Shown one piece after another: positions 37,080 through 48,120 of a stretch of DNA of 64,000 bases. Below the pieces are notes generated by a model. It did not search any database and was not told the DNA's origin. It worked only from the letters and a program-made list of their open reading frames with translations. This DNA comes from Cloeon dipterum. Its lineage: Eukaryota > Arthropoda > Insecta > Ephemeroptera > Baetidae. The stretch lies in the NCBI RefSeq assembly GCF_949628265.1, contig NC_088787.1, positions 30,494,501 to 30,558,500 of the forward strand, given 5' to 3'. The number at the start of each line of letters is the position of its first letter. Position 1 is the stretch's first letter. A program made the position numbers and the translations under genes.

Positions 37080-37330
37080 TCAGTAAATTAAGGGACGTGA
37101 AGACAAGTCAAACGGTGCGCATTTTTTTGTAAATAGGACAGAAGAACCTGAGATTCAGTATAGACGCAGAGTTTTTTTAGGACGATGACAGCCTTTGAAA
37201 GACAAAGTCGGGTTTCACTAAATCTCATCAGCTTGAGAGCATCAGATTTAAAAAAAACTGCACATCGTTTTACTCGTCATGATTTCCCCAAGATAGCTAA
37301 AGCAGAAAACCCCTTTTCACTACATCAGAA
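37080..37330. repeat. Family A fragments, inverted pair
   Basis: A plus-oriented divergent piece (GGGACGTGAAGACAAGTCAA, GAACCTGAGATTCAG) is followed by a minus-oriented piece (ACTGCACATCGTTTTACTCG, CAAGATAGCTAAAGC). Confidence 0.55.
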
Positions 37331-40300
37331 TAAAAAAATTCAGGTCAGTAGGAACGAAAATTTTTAATTTTGATTTTTCCACGAGCATTATCTTTGCCTT
37401 ATGATCATTTTGTGTGATGAACTTAGTTTCACAGGATGCTTTAAAAACTGATTCTTTAATTGTGCTCCTTCATTTTAATTTAATATCAATTAATTTTTTG
37501 AAAGTTCATTCTTTTATAAATAACGATCCCTTTTTTCTGTTTCAAATGGAAAACAGCTTTATATAGAATTCGTGGAGTTTCATCATGCAACAAACTGTGA
37601 GAAATATCACAGGCCTTTTGTATCTCATAGTGGGAAAAATAAATAAGCATGCCGAGTGGGTTGTCCTGGGGGCGGTAATCAATATATACATAGGATGCAT
37701 TTGCACTCGGAATAAAAGGCTTGGAGCAGCAGTAAACTTATTTGCAATCACACAAACCAAAGAGGAATGGCCGCGGGCGTCGCGCGTGGCCGCGCATCTC
37801 TCTCGCGAATAAAAAGCAGTTAGGCCCGTGTGCGCGCCAGATGAATGCCTGATTGGAAGTTTTAATGAAATATCTGCTCGGCCGTGACTTTGGACGTCAG
37901 AGGAGGTCGGCAGCGCGTTCTGTTGTTGTTCAATATTGATGAAAAACGCCAGGGCAAAGATCAAAAGGCTGCCGGCATCAAAGATATGCGGTGTGCGCGC
38001 TGCAATCGAGTTTGGCCCGACGAGACTCATTTCGGCCCAGCTTGATGACAATTTCAGATTCATTAAAGCGGGCAGAAAGTTACCCGACCACCCCTTCTGC
38101 CGAGCTTAAATTAACTACCCAGTTTTCTCAATTGATCGACGGCGGATAATGGAAATTTTCAGATCAGAAAGAGCACTTCGATCGTTAATTCTTAATTTAA
38201 AAACGTTTCAACCCCTGGAGCATGATAATTATATCATTTCAGGAATAAGTTACCCCATGAAATTATTTTCTCCTCCAGGATATTTTCCAGCGCATTCACC
38301 GTGCCATCTACCGTGCCCAGCTGGCACTTCTGAAACCCTCGAGGGCGTGTTTGCTACCCCTGCCGGGGCGGAGAATCGATTGCAAACCACACCCCTCGGT
38401 GATTAGCACCCCTCGGCCGCGATCCGAAACGACATCTAGCGAGCAGTGGCTCTCAGCCATCACTTTCACGGCGAACCTCGAGCGGTGAGCAGCTCGTCGA
38501 CTGAGAAACTCTGATTAAGCCGTATAATAACTGCCCCTTGATTTTCGAGAGGTATGTAACCTGCCGGTCACGGGAGCCGCGCTCGTTGCATACCTACTCG
38601 CGGTGGGGCTGCATGCAAACACACTCGTCGATGGCTGACGGCTGATGGCCGGCGCGGCAGTCTTTTGTCACGCCGATTTATTTCTGCTTGCCATGCGATC
38701 CGAATGCCCGGCGACAGTCCACACTGTAATGCACACGGGCAGGAAACACTAAATTAAATTTCCTGCTTCGTGTACATGCTAAACATTCACTTACGACGAC
38801 GCACGAATGCATTCAGCGTGACTCAATGCAAAGGCTATTGTTGCTTGCTTCAATTATATTTCTATGAATTTATTAGTGAAAGGAACAGCTGTTTTTATAG
38901 TATATGTACCATAAAAACCGGATTGAAATTTCATCCAGTGGTTTGAATTTGCAGCAAAACTCAGCTTTATTTTCATTATTTTTTCATAATTTGTGCTCTA
39001 GAATATTATTGGAAGCATTTTTTCTAATTTTGGACAAAAATCTCGAGCTCACTGACAGAAAATTTCCGAGTTTTCACCATAATATGTATCAAAGATAAAA
39101 CCTCTACCAGTGCGGAGCCAAAAGATTTTTAATTATATTATATCATCTGTTGTGCGCACAAAATAGTGTTTAGTAAAATGATTTATAAACAAAATACTCA
39201 AGAGGTTGTAACTTATTTATCTGTATCATTTGGTCTTTGGAGCTTGCCTCAATTGCCTCATGAATAGGACGTACTGAATGACGTCGAAACTATTGTCGAG
39301 AAATTAAAACAACAATTTTGCAACGAGGATGAAGTTTAATTTATTCCCATTACTCAAGGCAGAGGTTGTCACTTATTTATCTTTTTTTAATTGTATTATT
39401 ATTCTTGCTAGGTCAATACAATAAATAATATATCAAGCATGAAAATTTATAATTTATAATTTGAACAGTTCATAAAGAGACAAAAATACAACTTTTCTAT
39501 CTTGCAACTGGCCAGGTATTTAAATAACTAAAAATTCTGAAAATTGATTATGACAAAATTCGTAAAACTGCAATCAAATTGAAGCAGCCTTAGTTATTTT
39601 ATCCCCCTCCGCACCCAAAGAGATTATTCTATTTAAACAAACAAAAACACAAACTTCCAGCATTTTAAACGCCCGTAGTAAACATTTTGGCACTAATTAA
39701 CCGCTACCTAATTACACATCTGCAGTTTTTACCGCTGCGAGCAGCGTTCGTGCGGTCTGTTTATTGATTGAAACTATTAATTTAAATTGTTTCTGTCACA
39801 CGATATATACGCGCGCGGGCGGCGTTCGAAACGCGAACTCTCCCCACGCGCGATAAAAAGCAGCGGCGGCGGCGGCAGCAGGGAGAGAAAATAAGCTCCA
39901 AGTTTGCGTGTCGGGTTGCAAATTAAGTGGCTTATAATTGCCAGCGAGCGGGCGCAGACTCGTCGAATAATATCGCCGCCGCTGAAAATAAAATAAACGC
40001 GCGCGCACCCCTAATGGGCTGACATCCAGCTCTCTCGCTGCTGCAATATTATTATTATTTGCTCTCGAGTTATTTTATACACATAAATGTTAGAGCTGCC
40101 AAGATAAATATCCCGCGCGCGCACAAGAAACACACAAACGACTGATTTTAATTTGATTCAGAGAGAGTAATTAGCCGGCGCACGCGAAATTTCTTTCTGG
40201 TCGCTTGTGCGCGCGTGTTGTGTACGCGCGCGTCTAATTATTTTATTAGCCGCCGCCACCACTGCTGCTACTTGCTTGGAATTAACTCAATTGTCGGCCT

Positions 40301-40594
40301 TGTTAGAACAGCGTCTTGTTCGTGCCGGCTGGAGACTTTTTCGTCAAGCCTTCAAGTTGAATTTTTTTTATTTTGATAGAAGCAAAACCTAAATGGTTCT
40401 TTGACATATTTTCATTTTAAAGGGATCAAATTTTGTTTTCCTTAGTGGAGCTCGGTTTGAAATAAATTTGAAAAGGGCCAGCTGTTAACACATTAATCCA
40501 ATAATAACAGCGTAGCAAAGCCTGCTGACCTCGATATTCAATAATGATGTACCCTCGAACCCTTTCAACCGGATTGCAGGTGTAAAATTTCGGC
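37331..40594. other. Gene-free interval upstream of the chitinase
   Basis: GC-richer unique islands at about 37780-38780 and 39690-40350 flank an AT-rich middle. An imperfect short duplication (AGAGGTTGT, ACTTATTTATCT) recurs near 39211 and 39361. An antisense open frame at 37542-38063 has no recognisable content. Confidence 0.45.
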
Positions 40595-40634
40595 TGATAA
40601 GGTCCCTCTTATCGCATGTACCAGCAGATAAAAG
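40595..40634 (+). promoter_or_regulatory. GATA-motif cluster and TATA-like box of the chitinase promoter
   Basis: TGATAA at 40595-40600, TTATC at 40609-40613 and GATAAAAG at 40627-40634 fall within 40 bases, ending 42 bases before the chitinase ATG. The last one is one mismatch from TATAAAAG and could double as a TATA box, putting the start site near 40657-40660. GATA factors drive midgut genes in insects, which would suit a digestive chitinase; that link is inference. Confidence 0.5.
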
Positions 40635-40675
40635 AAATCCACTTGGCGTGTTTATTTTACCAAACGCAAGGAACC

Positions 40676-40751
40676 ATGGATGCAAGTGTTCGAAGCCTCT
40701 CCCTCGCCCTGCTCTTCGCTGTTGCCGCGATACATTATGCTCAAGCTCAAG
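40676..40751 (+). CDS. Chitinase exon 1 (signal peptide)
   Basis: Encodes residues 1-25 plus one base; donor G|GTAAAA. The first ATG after the GATA cluster is used; it gives a short charged N-terminus and a hydrophobic core typical of secretion. Confidence 0.88.
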
Positions 40752-42547
40752 GTAAAATCTGATATTATATAAACGAAAATCCGTCCCAAGTCGACCATGG
40801 ATTTATTGGATGAAACTTTATTTTCTAGGCCGTGTCATCTGCTACTACAGTAGCTGGGCGGTTTACCGACCGACTGACGGCAGATTCACCATTTCCGACC
40901 TCGACCCTTTCCTGTGCAACCACCTCATCTACGCTTTCATCGGTCTTCAGCCTGACGGACAAATCCGAATTATGGACCAGTACAACGACATCGATTTAGG
41001 TCGGACAATCATTGAAACTTCTTTTCTTACAGAAGTGAATATCTTTTTTAAAAAAACAGGGGGCTACACGAATTTCAATGCACTCCGCCAGGTGAACCCT
41101 GAGCTGAAAACTCTGGTCGCCATCGGTGGTTGGTATGAAGAGTCCAAGAACTTTTCCATAGTTTGCCGCGACCCTGCTTTGCGCGCCACCTTCGTCAACA
41201 ATCTATTCGGCTTTGTCCAACAATGGGGATTCAGTGGCGCGGACATCGACTGGGAGTACCCTACGGACAGGGGTGGAGCACCGGAGGACAAAGAGAACTT
41301 TTCGTTACTCATCGAAGAGCTGAAAGCCCTCTTCGCACCTGCTGGACTCCTTTTGGGCGCCGCAGTCTCTGCCAACGTGCACAATGCACCGAATTATTAT
41401 GACATTCCGAGAATTGCAGCGTGAGAAATCAGTATCCTCTAAGACGTTGAAATTTAAACCACTGGCAGGTCCTTGGATTTCATCAATTTGATGACATACG
41501 ACTACCATGGGCCTTGGGACCCGGTCACTGGCTTCAATGCACCTTTGTACGCAGGGCCAGCAGACCCTGATCCAACCTTCAACGTAGTACGTTTTCTCCA
41601 TACCTTATATATTTCATTTTCTACAGTGCCAATCGATTCCTGAGGGTCAATTCACTCGGTCGACAATTCGACATGACATTTCGAAAATTGGGGGAAACGC
41701 TATAAAACCGTTGCTTAAGCGGCTTTTGGTCTGAACTTTTAGCAAAGAGTGCCAATGATCAATCTGCAGAGAAGTGAACGGTTCTTTGATTTGCACACAG
41801 GATCGAGACAGAAGAGCCAGCTGAAGCGACAAGGTCTTGTTGCTGCTGCATGTCTCGGTCTAATAGTCCTTTTCTGATAAGTCGTCGGCGTTCTTGTGGC
41901 TTTTTATACTCTGGTTCAAACCAAATGTCCATCGATATATTCAGTCACCTGAGGGAATCAGCTGTCTAACCTTATTCTACCCTCAGTAATCAAGAGACTC
42001 TGCCAAAAATTAAATTCAGTTTCAAAGATTTTTCCTTCCAGGATGCAAGTGTGCAGATGTGGCTGAGCTACGGCATCGACCGGTCAAAAGTGGTTATGGG
42101 AACGGCCACGTACGGCCGGACCTTCACCCTGGCTGACCCTGGAAACACTGGAGTCGGTGCTCCTGCAGTTGGGGCTGGGGTCGGTGGTCCTTGGACCAAC
42201 GAACCTGGATCTTTTTCATACATGGAGGTACATGTGGTCTCAAATTCTGAATTTATCTGATATTAAATTTTATGCAAAACTGGCAGGTCTGCACGAGGCA
42301 GCTCTGGGAAGGTGGATGGGGTCTGGAGTGGTACGATCCTGCAAAGTCAGCCTACACTTTCAAGGGGGACCAGTGGATCGGCTATGACTACATCCCAGCC
42401 ATCCAGGAGAAGGGTCGTTACGCTCGAAATCAGGGCTTGGGTGGGGTTCTCGTGTATGCTATTGACTTTGATGACTTTAGAGGTTTCTGCAACGAAGGAG
42501 TTAATCCAATTATTACTAATTTGAAGAGCGCCTTCTTCAATGGATAG
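40676..42547 (+). CDS. Secreted GH18 chitinase (six exons, complete)
   Basis: Joining 40676-40751, 40829-40999, 41060-41420, 41469-41583, 42042-42227 and 42287-42547 gives 1170 nt, a 389-aa protein; every junction is GT/AG and in phase. A signal peptide covers about residues 1-23 (SLALLFAVAAIHYAQA). The GH18 barrel follows: VICYYSSWAVYRP (strand 1), LVAIGGW (101-107), FSGADIDWEYP (140-150) with Asp144, Asp146 and the catalytic acid Glu148 intact, LMTYDYHGPWD, GDQWIGYD, and LGGVLVYAIDFDDFRG. It should hydrolyse beta-1,4 chitin links outside the cell. No chitin-binding domain or Ser/Thr linker follows, as in single-domain insect chitinases (often gut-expressed). The intact glutamate argues against an imaginal disc growth factor. 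It sits between hbn and rx. Confidence 0.93.
40829..40999 (+). CDS. Chitinase exon 2 (start of the GH18 barrel)
   Basis: Acceptor TTCTAG|GC. Encodes VICYYSSWAVYRP and LCNHLIYAFIGL, the first two barrel strands, ending at NDIDL plus one base; donor G|GTCGGA. Confidence 0.88.
   Translation, partial: AVSSATTVAGRFTDRLTADSPFPTSTLSCATTSSTLSSVFSLTDKSELWTSTTTSI
41060..41420 (+). CDS. Chitinase exon 3 (catalytic motif)
   Basis: Acceptor AACAG|GG. Carries LVAIGGW, DIDWEYP with the proton-donor Glu148, and ends at PRIAA (phase 2); donor GC|GTGAGA. The preceding 60-nt intron is in frame and stop-free. Confidence 0.88.
41469..41583 (+). CDS. Chitinase exon 4
   Basis: Follows a 48-nt intron; acceptor GGCAG|G. 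Encodes SLDFINLMTYDYHGPWD, conserved GH18 motif 3, ending FNV in phase 0 with donor AAC|GTAGTA. Confidence 0.88.
42042..42227 (+). CDS. Chitinase exon 5
   Basis: Follows a 458-nt intron; acceptor TTCCAG|GA. Encodes MWLSYGIDRSKVVMGTATYG and the Gly-rich insertion-domain segment, ending FSYME in phase 0 with donor GAG|GTACAT. Confidence 0.88.
42287..42547 (+). CDS. Chitinase exon 6 (C-terminus)
   Basis: Acceptor TGGCAG|GT. Encodes GDQWIGYDYIPAIQEKG and LGGVLVYAIDFDDFRGFC, the last barrel strand, and stops at TAG 42545-42547 straight after the catalytic domain. Confidence 0.9.
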   Translation, partial: VCTRQLWEGGWGLEWYDPAKSAYTFKGDQWIGYDYIPAIQEKGRYARNQGLGGVLVYAIDFDDFRGFCNEGVNPIITNLKSAFFNG

Positions 42548-42654
42548 AATGGTTTCTTAAGGCTGATAAATACTTTTAAAATTAAAACTTTAATATTGTT
42601 TTTTAATATTTAAATAGCTTAATGTTAGCGAAAATTCTAGTACGAAAGTGTTAA

Positions 42655-42660
42655 AATAAA
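42655..42660 (+). terminator. Candidate chitinase polyadenylation signal AATAAA
   Basis: First AATAAA after the chitinase stop codon, 108 bases downstream; a second lies at about 42722-42727. Confidence 0.6.
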
Positions 42661-42699
42661 CTACACAAAATGATAATAATAATAATCACTTGCCTCTAT

Positions 42700-45600
42700 C
42701 CTGAGAATGATGTAAAATTTAAATAAAACTATTTAGTTCGAAAAGCTGATTTTTGTTTTTAATGATTTTACAGTACATAGAGTAAAAATACTGCCACAAA
42801 ATCAATTTTATTGACTTTATTTATTGCTTGCAGAAAATGATAAAGAAATTTGCCACTCTGCAAACACGCCTCCTTTTTTATTTGCGTCAGATTAATCACA
42901 CAAAAAAGTTCCCACCATCATATACGCAGGCCCACTGCACGACCAAATAATCGCATCTCGTCATTTTCCCGCAACGCGCAAACAGTGCGTAAAAATGGCG
43001 AGTGGGACTAATTCAGGTTAATGGCTTCTCGATTGGATTATTGAGCGCGGTGGCAGGCAAAGTTATTACCATTTTTCCAGGCGCAAGGGTGTGCGTCGGC
43101 TCACAGCAACAACCGCGTTGTTGATACTGCTGTGTGCAACCCCAGGCGTCCGTCAGTGCCCGCCCGCGTAGCCGCACACACGTCTATCCGTCCATGCACC
43201 CTCGGAGAAAAAGCAGCGAGATGATATCTTGTCACTTTTAACTGGTTCGTGTTGGCCGCGCACGACACGCGAAGCTTAATAAAACGCCAGAAGCTAATCA
43301 CGCGCTTATCAAGACTTATTATCGTAATACAAATGTAAGGCAATCATATTTAATCTTTATATGTGCGCCGCGTAAGAGAAAGAAAATAAGAAACTTCTCC
43401 TCGAGCCCCGGCGACCCGACCCCTTTTGCTTTCGAGCGAATTATTAGGTCGTTTATTTCCGAGTGTATAATCCTGTTGCTCGCGCGGCTAATGAAATTAC
43501 CCTCTCGCGTTTTCTCGGAACACGCCAGCCGCTAACGAGGCTGAAAAAATATTTCTTCTAAAGCACTAGAGTGGGACGAGTTAAATGTTTTAAGTGGATA
43601 TAATCCTTTTTACCTTTGTTTAAATATTTGAAATGAGCTTAAAAAATTCCTAAGTTGTCTAATAATCATAGGATAGGATTTCTGAATCTTTTTTTAAAGT
43701 AAAGGACAGGATGGAATTGAATGAACACAACCTCTCAGATGAGTAAGATCCACGATGAGGAATTACTGTCGCGATTCTTGAAAGACATCAAGCCTAGTTA
43801 AATTCTATTAGGAGTCTGAATGGTCGCAACAGTTTCTGTATTGCTGAAAAAGGAATGTATGAAACACATTCCAGAGCGAAGAGGAACGCTAATGGCGATG
43901 CGGGCAGTGAGGCGAGTGATAAACTTGTTTGTCCTGCTCTTTGTCGTGACGTTGGCAAAGAAGAGAAGACGACGGTCAAATAAGACAGATTCGGACGTCT
44001 GTAAAATCCTCTCACACCGCCGCATTCAGGATTACGGCGTGCAGTTTTATTTTTTTACGGTCCGATAAATTGCCGGCCGGCCCCCGCTCTCTTGGCAAAG
44101 CCTAATCTTCTTGCTCTGCTCTTTACGAGAAGAGAGCTAACGTGTGTTTAATAAAGCAAACCGGCGCCCAGCCACTTTTTATTTACACCCGCGAGCCTTC
44201 CGATTGTGCAAAAGGTGTCACCAAATACTTCAATATTTGCCGTGCACAATGTGAATTTCGAAACTCCAAAATGCTATTATCTGCTCTGGTATCGACACGG
44301 AACAATGTCTTTCTGTATATCATGCCTGCTTTCAAGAGAGTTTTGTGATCTGATGCGCCGATCGAAAAGGAGACTCCATACGCCTTGTGCTTTTTCGCAA
44401 TTATGGAGTTTGTTTTCACTAATTCCTAAATTCCTCTTGAGAGCAGATCCAATGACAAAGTAGGAATTACTTTGTACTTTTCCGACCATAGGTATTTTGT
44501 GCCCAAACATGAATTCCTGGATTGGATTAATCGCATCAATGCATTGGACAAGAAAGGATTCGAATTCTTTCCCCTTCCTTTTGATCTAAATAGATGAAAG
44601 GAATTATTAGAATTATTAGCGATTTGTGCTTGTGGTTTTGTAAAGGATATTATGTCCAAGTATTTAAGGCTTTTCTGGTTTGAGTCGTGCAGCTGAAAGT
44701 TTTTCAATGGATTGAAATCACTCATTCAGGTTTTCAGGCGAAGTCCAAGTCGGCGTTGTTTGTTCTCTAGATCTTCATTGTAAATAGATCAAAATTAAAT
44801 TTGTAATACTATTATAACGCGCAGCAAGCAGCAAAAGATCGATAATCTGTGTGTAATCTGTTTGTAAAAGGGGAACCATGTATTTCACCACAAAAACTCT
44901 TTCGTTGTACTTTTAGCCCTTCCTCTGCAGATACAACGAGATTATCGCTATAGTTCATTGCACCCAATTAATTGAGGCTGTGCAATATTGAACAATTCTA
45001 ATTCCATGTTTGTATTCATTTACAGACCAATTCCATACATTCCCTTTGAGTTGTAATTTATTTTTAATATTTCTTTTCTCGGAAAAGAAGCTCCAAATGT
45101 TATTGAATTGTTCCGATTTAACTTTTTACAATCAACGCATTTGTAAGTAGAGCTTTACAGGTCAACAATTAAGAACCTTTTTAATTTTTGGCTAAAGCAA
45201 GTAGTCCATCGAGTTATTTTTTTTTTAATTTAACAAAAGTTTTTGTGTTTATCTATGCACAAAAAAATAATCAGGTCTGAGGAACAATTAATTTTTAGAT
45301 TTTGCCAAGTTTCTAGAAAAATAATAATTATTTTCGCTTAATTTCGATCCCTTTCTTCACGATCTATCTAACACTGCTGTGCAGATTGTGAGGATAATTC
45401 CCTAAATTGTGAAATAAATATTTTATTCTCGTGCATGTAAACCTTTTGAGCCGATTTTCTCAAAAATTTGAACGGCAACTTGGGGACATTTTTGGTCTTT
45501 GCATAATTTTTAATAAATAAATCAATCTAGTTTTTTCACAGAATTTCTGTACAGCTTTACTTAAAAATATGCCTCAAATTTGTGTCCGCAGTTGAAGTAA

Positions 45601-46349
45601 GCAAATTAGCTAAAATTATTAGCTTCCTGATTAATTATTTATGGCCCCGCATTGAATTAAACTTGCAGCAATATCGCGTGTGAAGTACAGCCTGTATAAT
45701 ATAAATATAATAAGCTACGAACCTGAATTTATATGTATGTGCAAGTGCCAAACGCACCGAATAACAAAGGAGGCAGAAATTTTGCGCTTAATTAACGAGC
45801 GCACGTAATTAGAGAGTGGGCACGACACACACACACACACACACTGCACTCGTGTGTGTTTTCGCGTGCCAGCAATCAAAGTCATTTGTCTTGTTAATGC
45901 TCGACTAGTCATGAATTCGAGACGGATCCGCCGAGAGCTAAGCAATTGCGAGAAAATGTTTGCATAGGAACCGCGCGCAGAACGGAAGGTGAAAACTGAG
46001 AGCTCGCGTGTTGCCCGCGCACTGACCGCACTTGCCAGCGTTGCATGGCCACTCTCTGTTTACTTCACAATTTGAAACGCCCGCTCCAATCTTCCGGTTG
46101 GAAATTGGCACCAGCCAGACCGTGAGGCCAAGCATCGCATGCGTCCCCTAACTCAAATACCGTGCCACACGGCCAACAGAATTAAAGCGAATATAAAAAT
46201 ATTCTTTTTATTCTCTTCGTTTGCTTTTAAAATGTTTGCTATAGGATTTTACTACATACTCCAATATTAACCAAGAGTGGAGCGGTTTGTTCAGTTATTT
46301 TAGCAGAAATTCTTGAACAAAATTTATTTAATTATATAAATTAGTAAAT
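42700..46349. other. Gene-free interval after the chitinase
   Basis: GC-richer unique DNA at about 42880-44170 and 45700-46180, AT-rich DNA between, and a family C copy at 45325-45575. No exon is supported. Confidence 0.45.
45325..45575 (+). repeat. Family C repeat
   Basis: Shares TTCGCTTAATTTCGATCCCT, GATCTATCTAAC, AATTCCCTAAATTGTGAAAT and ACCTTTTGAGCCGATTT with the copy at 9955-10245. Confidence 0.65.
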
Positions 46350-46357
46350 TAATTCCA

Positions 46358-46777
46358 CAGTTGGGTAAACCCTTAGTGTTCGAAGCCGCCAACAGATGGC
46401 GCCACCGTATACTTTAGTAATAAATTTAATTTTAAGGCACTTTCGTGGCGATTTCAGACTCAATCCTACCACCGTGCATTCTGAATTAAATATACTTTAT
46501 TGTGACGTGCTGAAAACCAAAATCAGTATAGCCGTTCGCCGCAGAAACGTTGAAAAAGATTGTTTATTTCAAAAAAATAGTCTCATGATTCTACCGCGAT
46601 TGGCTAAACCTATTTTGGTTTTCAGCCCGTCAAAAGAAAGCATATTAAGTGAAGAATGCACGGTGGCAGGATTGAGTCTGAAATCGCAGCGGAAGTGCCT
46701 TAAAATTAAATTTATTACGAAAGTATATGGTGGCGCCATCTGTTGGCGGCTTCGAACATTAAGGGCTTATGCAACTG
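46358..46777. repeat. Foldback element E: 420 bp, nearly complete inverted repeat
   Basis: Starts CAGTTG and ends CAACTG. The left arm (46358 to about 46541) pairs with the right arm (about 46595-46777) at high identity. Identical blocks include TTCGAAGCCGCCAACAGATG, GTAATAAATTTAATTTTAAG, CACCGTGCATTCT and GCTGAAAACCAAAAT. Only about 55 bases are left as loop. A 134-codon plus-strand open frame here is a by-product of the palindrome. Weak symmetry may extend some bases further out. No clear target-site duplication was found. Related fragments lie near 13376 and possibly 54998-55098. Confidence 0.85.
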
Positions 46778-47934
46778 GTGTATTACCACGAGTTTCTTGA
46801 TTACAGGGCACCCATATAGCAAAACATGCATACTTTACTTGCAACACCAAAAGTGATAAACTAAAAACAACCATATACACTATATTTCTTTTTCTTCTTT
46901 TGTTTAATTTAATTTTGTGTGACTTTATTTATGGAAAATTGAAAAATATTTATATTTAAAAATTTTAATCTTTAGAAGTAATTCAACGTTCGGCTAAATC
47001 GTCTAGCAGGAATTAAATTAATTTCTTTTCGAATTTTAACAAATAATTCATCACAAACTGAAAAACACCTGTGTGTACTACTATATGCTGAAAGTCAAAT
47101 AAATTTAACTGAATTTAAATCAATCAATGGCTGTAAATCCTATTTTACTATGGTGTCTCTTACAGACAATCTTGACTGCATCCCAGTCCAGGCTGAATTT
47201 TCCTTAAAAAAGAATCAAAGTGTTGAATAAAAAAAAAAATATATCCCCTGTTTCACGGTACCTGGCCATTCATTTTTGTGCCGTATTATTATAATAGAGA
47301 TACGTTATCAAAACCAAAATAGAAAATGACACAAGACGAAGATGGATTTCTTCCACGAGGAGATTGAATTTAAACACACATCATGTAAGAAAATCCGTTA
47401 GCATGAAATAAAAAGAGCGCAGGGCGGCGCGGATATTTCACGGTCTGACATATATTCAATTTCCACATTATTAATGTCCAGATTGTGCGCCGACTTTACA
47501 TGCATATTTTTAAACAACACACAAACACACTCTCCTTGAAAACAAGTGTATTATATGAATGCATAATGGTCGGCTTGGTCGCGTGATTTATGGCTTAATT
47601 AATCATCTCAAAAGTGCACCGTAATTAAAAATAAAACGCACACTGCTCATAAGGTGCACGTGACTTTGAAAATGCAAATTATGCATCATAAATCGTCCGC
47701 TTGACGAGAGATGCAAATTACGCGTGCAGCAAGCAGGTGGAAAATTAAATAAACATATTATAACACACGACAGACCTTAAGCAATTCTTATTTCTATATT
47801 CATCGAGGCAAAACAGACGAAAATTATTTTGAGGCAAAGCAAACTAGACAAAATCAATCTTATCTAGCAGATTGTCACTTAAAATATTTCTACAAATTGT
47901 TCCTTTTACGGGCTTTCGAAACCTCAGTAAAATT
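46778..47934. other. Gene-free AT-rich interval
   Basis: Nothing recognisable. Confidence 0.45.
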
Positions 47935-48120
47935 TTGGAAATGAGCTCAGGATTTTGGAATTTTGAAAATGAGCTTGTGTGAAAACTACAGAGTCGAGTT
48001 CCATTTCGTTTTCGCCAACTCCAAATCTCGGGTTTCAACCGTCAGAATTGTAAAAACTACCCACCGCTAGTCTCGTCTCAACCTCCCCTGACCCCTGATC
48101 AGCTGAAGGGTTGAGGAAAT
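47935..48120 (-). repeat. Family A repeat (A2 subtype), minus orientation
   Basis: Contains CAAATCTCGGGTTTCAACCG and CACCGCTAGTCTCGTCTCAA, then GATCAGCTGAAGGGTTGAGG. Confidence 0.75.

Noticed and set aside
37542..38063. 173-codon minus-strand open frame
   Set aside because: No conserved motif or coding-like pattern. It lies in GC-richer unique DNA where stops are rarer.
40810..41424. Chitinase exons 2-3 as one uninterrupted 204-codon exon
   Set aside because: The 60-base segment 41000-41059 has good GT/AG ends, is absent from the GH18 pattern, and its removal joins NDIDL to GGYTNF correctly. It is kept only as a possible retained intron.
41584..42041. CCAATCGATTCCTGAGGGTCAA in chitinase intron 4 as a family B fragment
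   Set aside because: The resemblance covers only about 30 bases and does not continue into other B blocks.
46396..46800. 134-codon open frame
   Set aside because: It coincides with the inverted repeat of foldback element E; its two halves encode opposite readings of the same arms.
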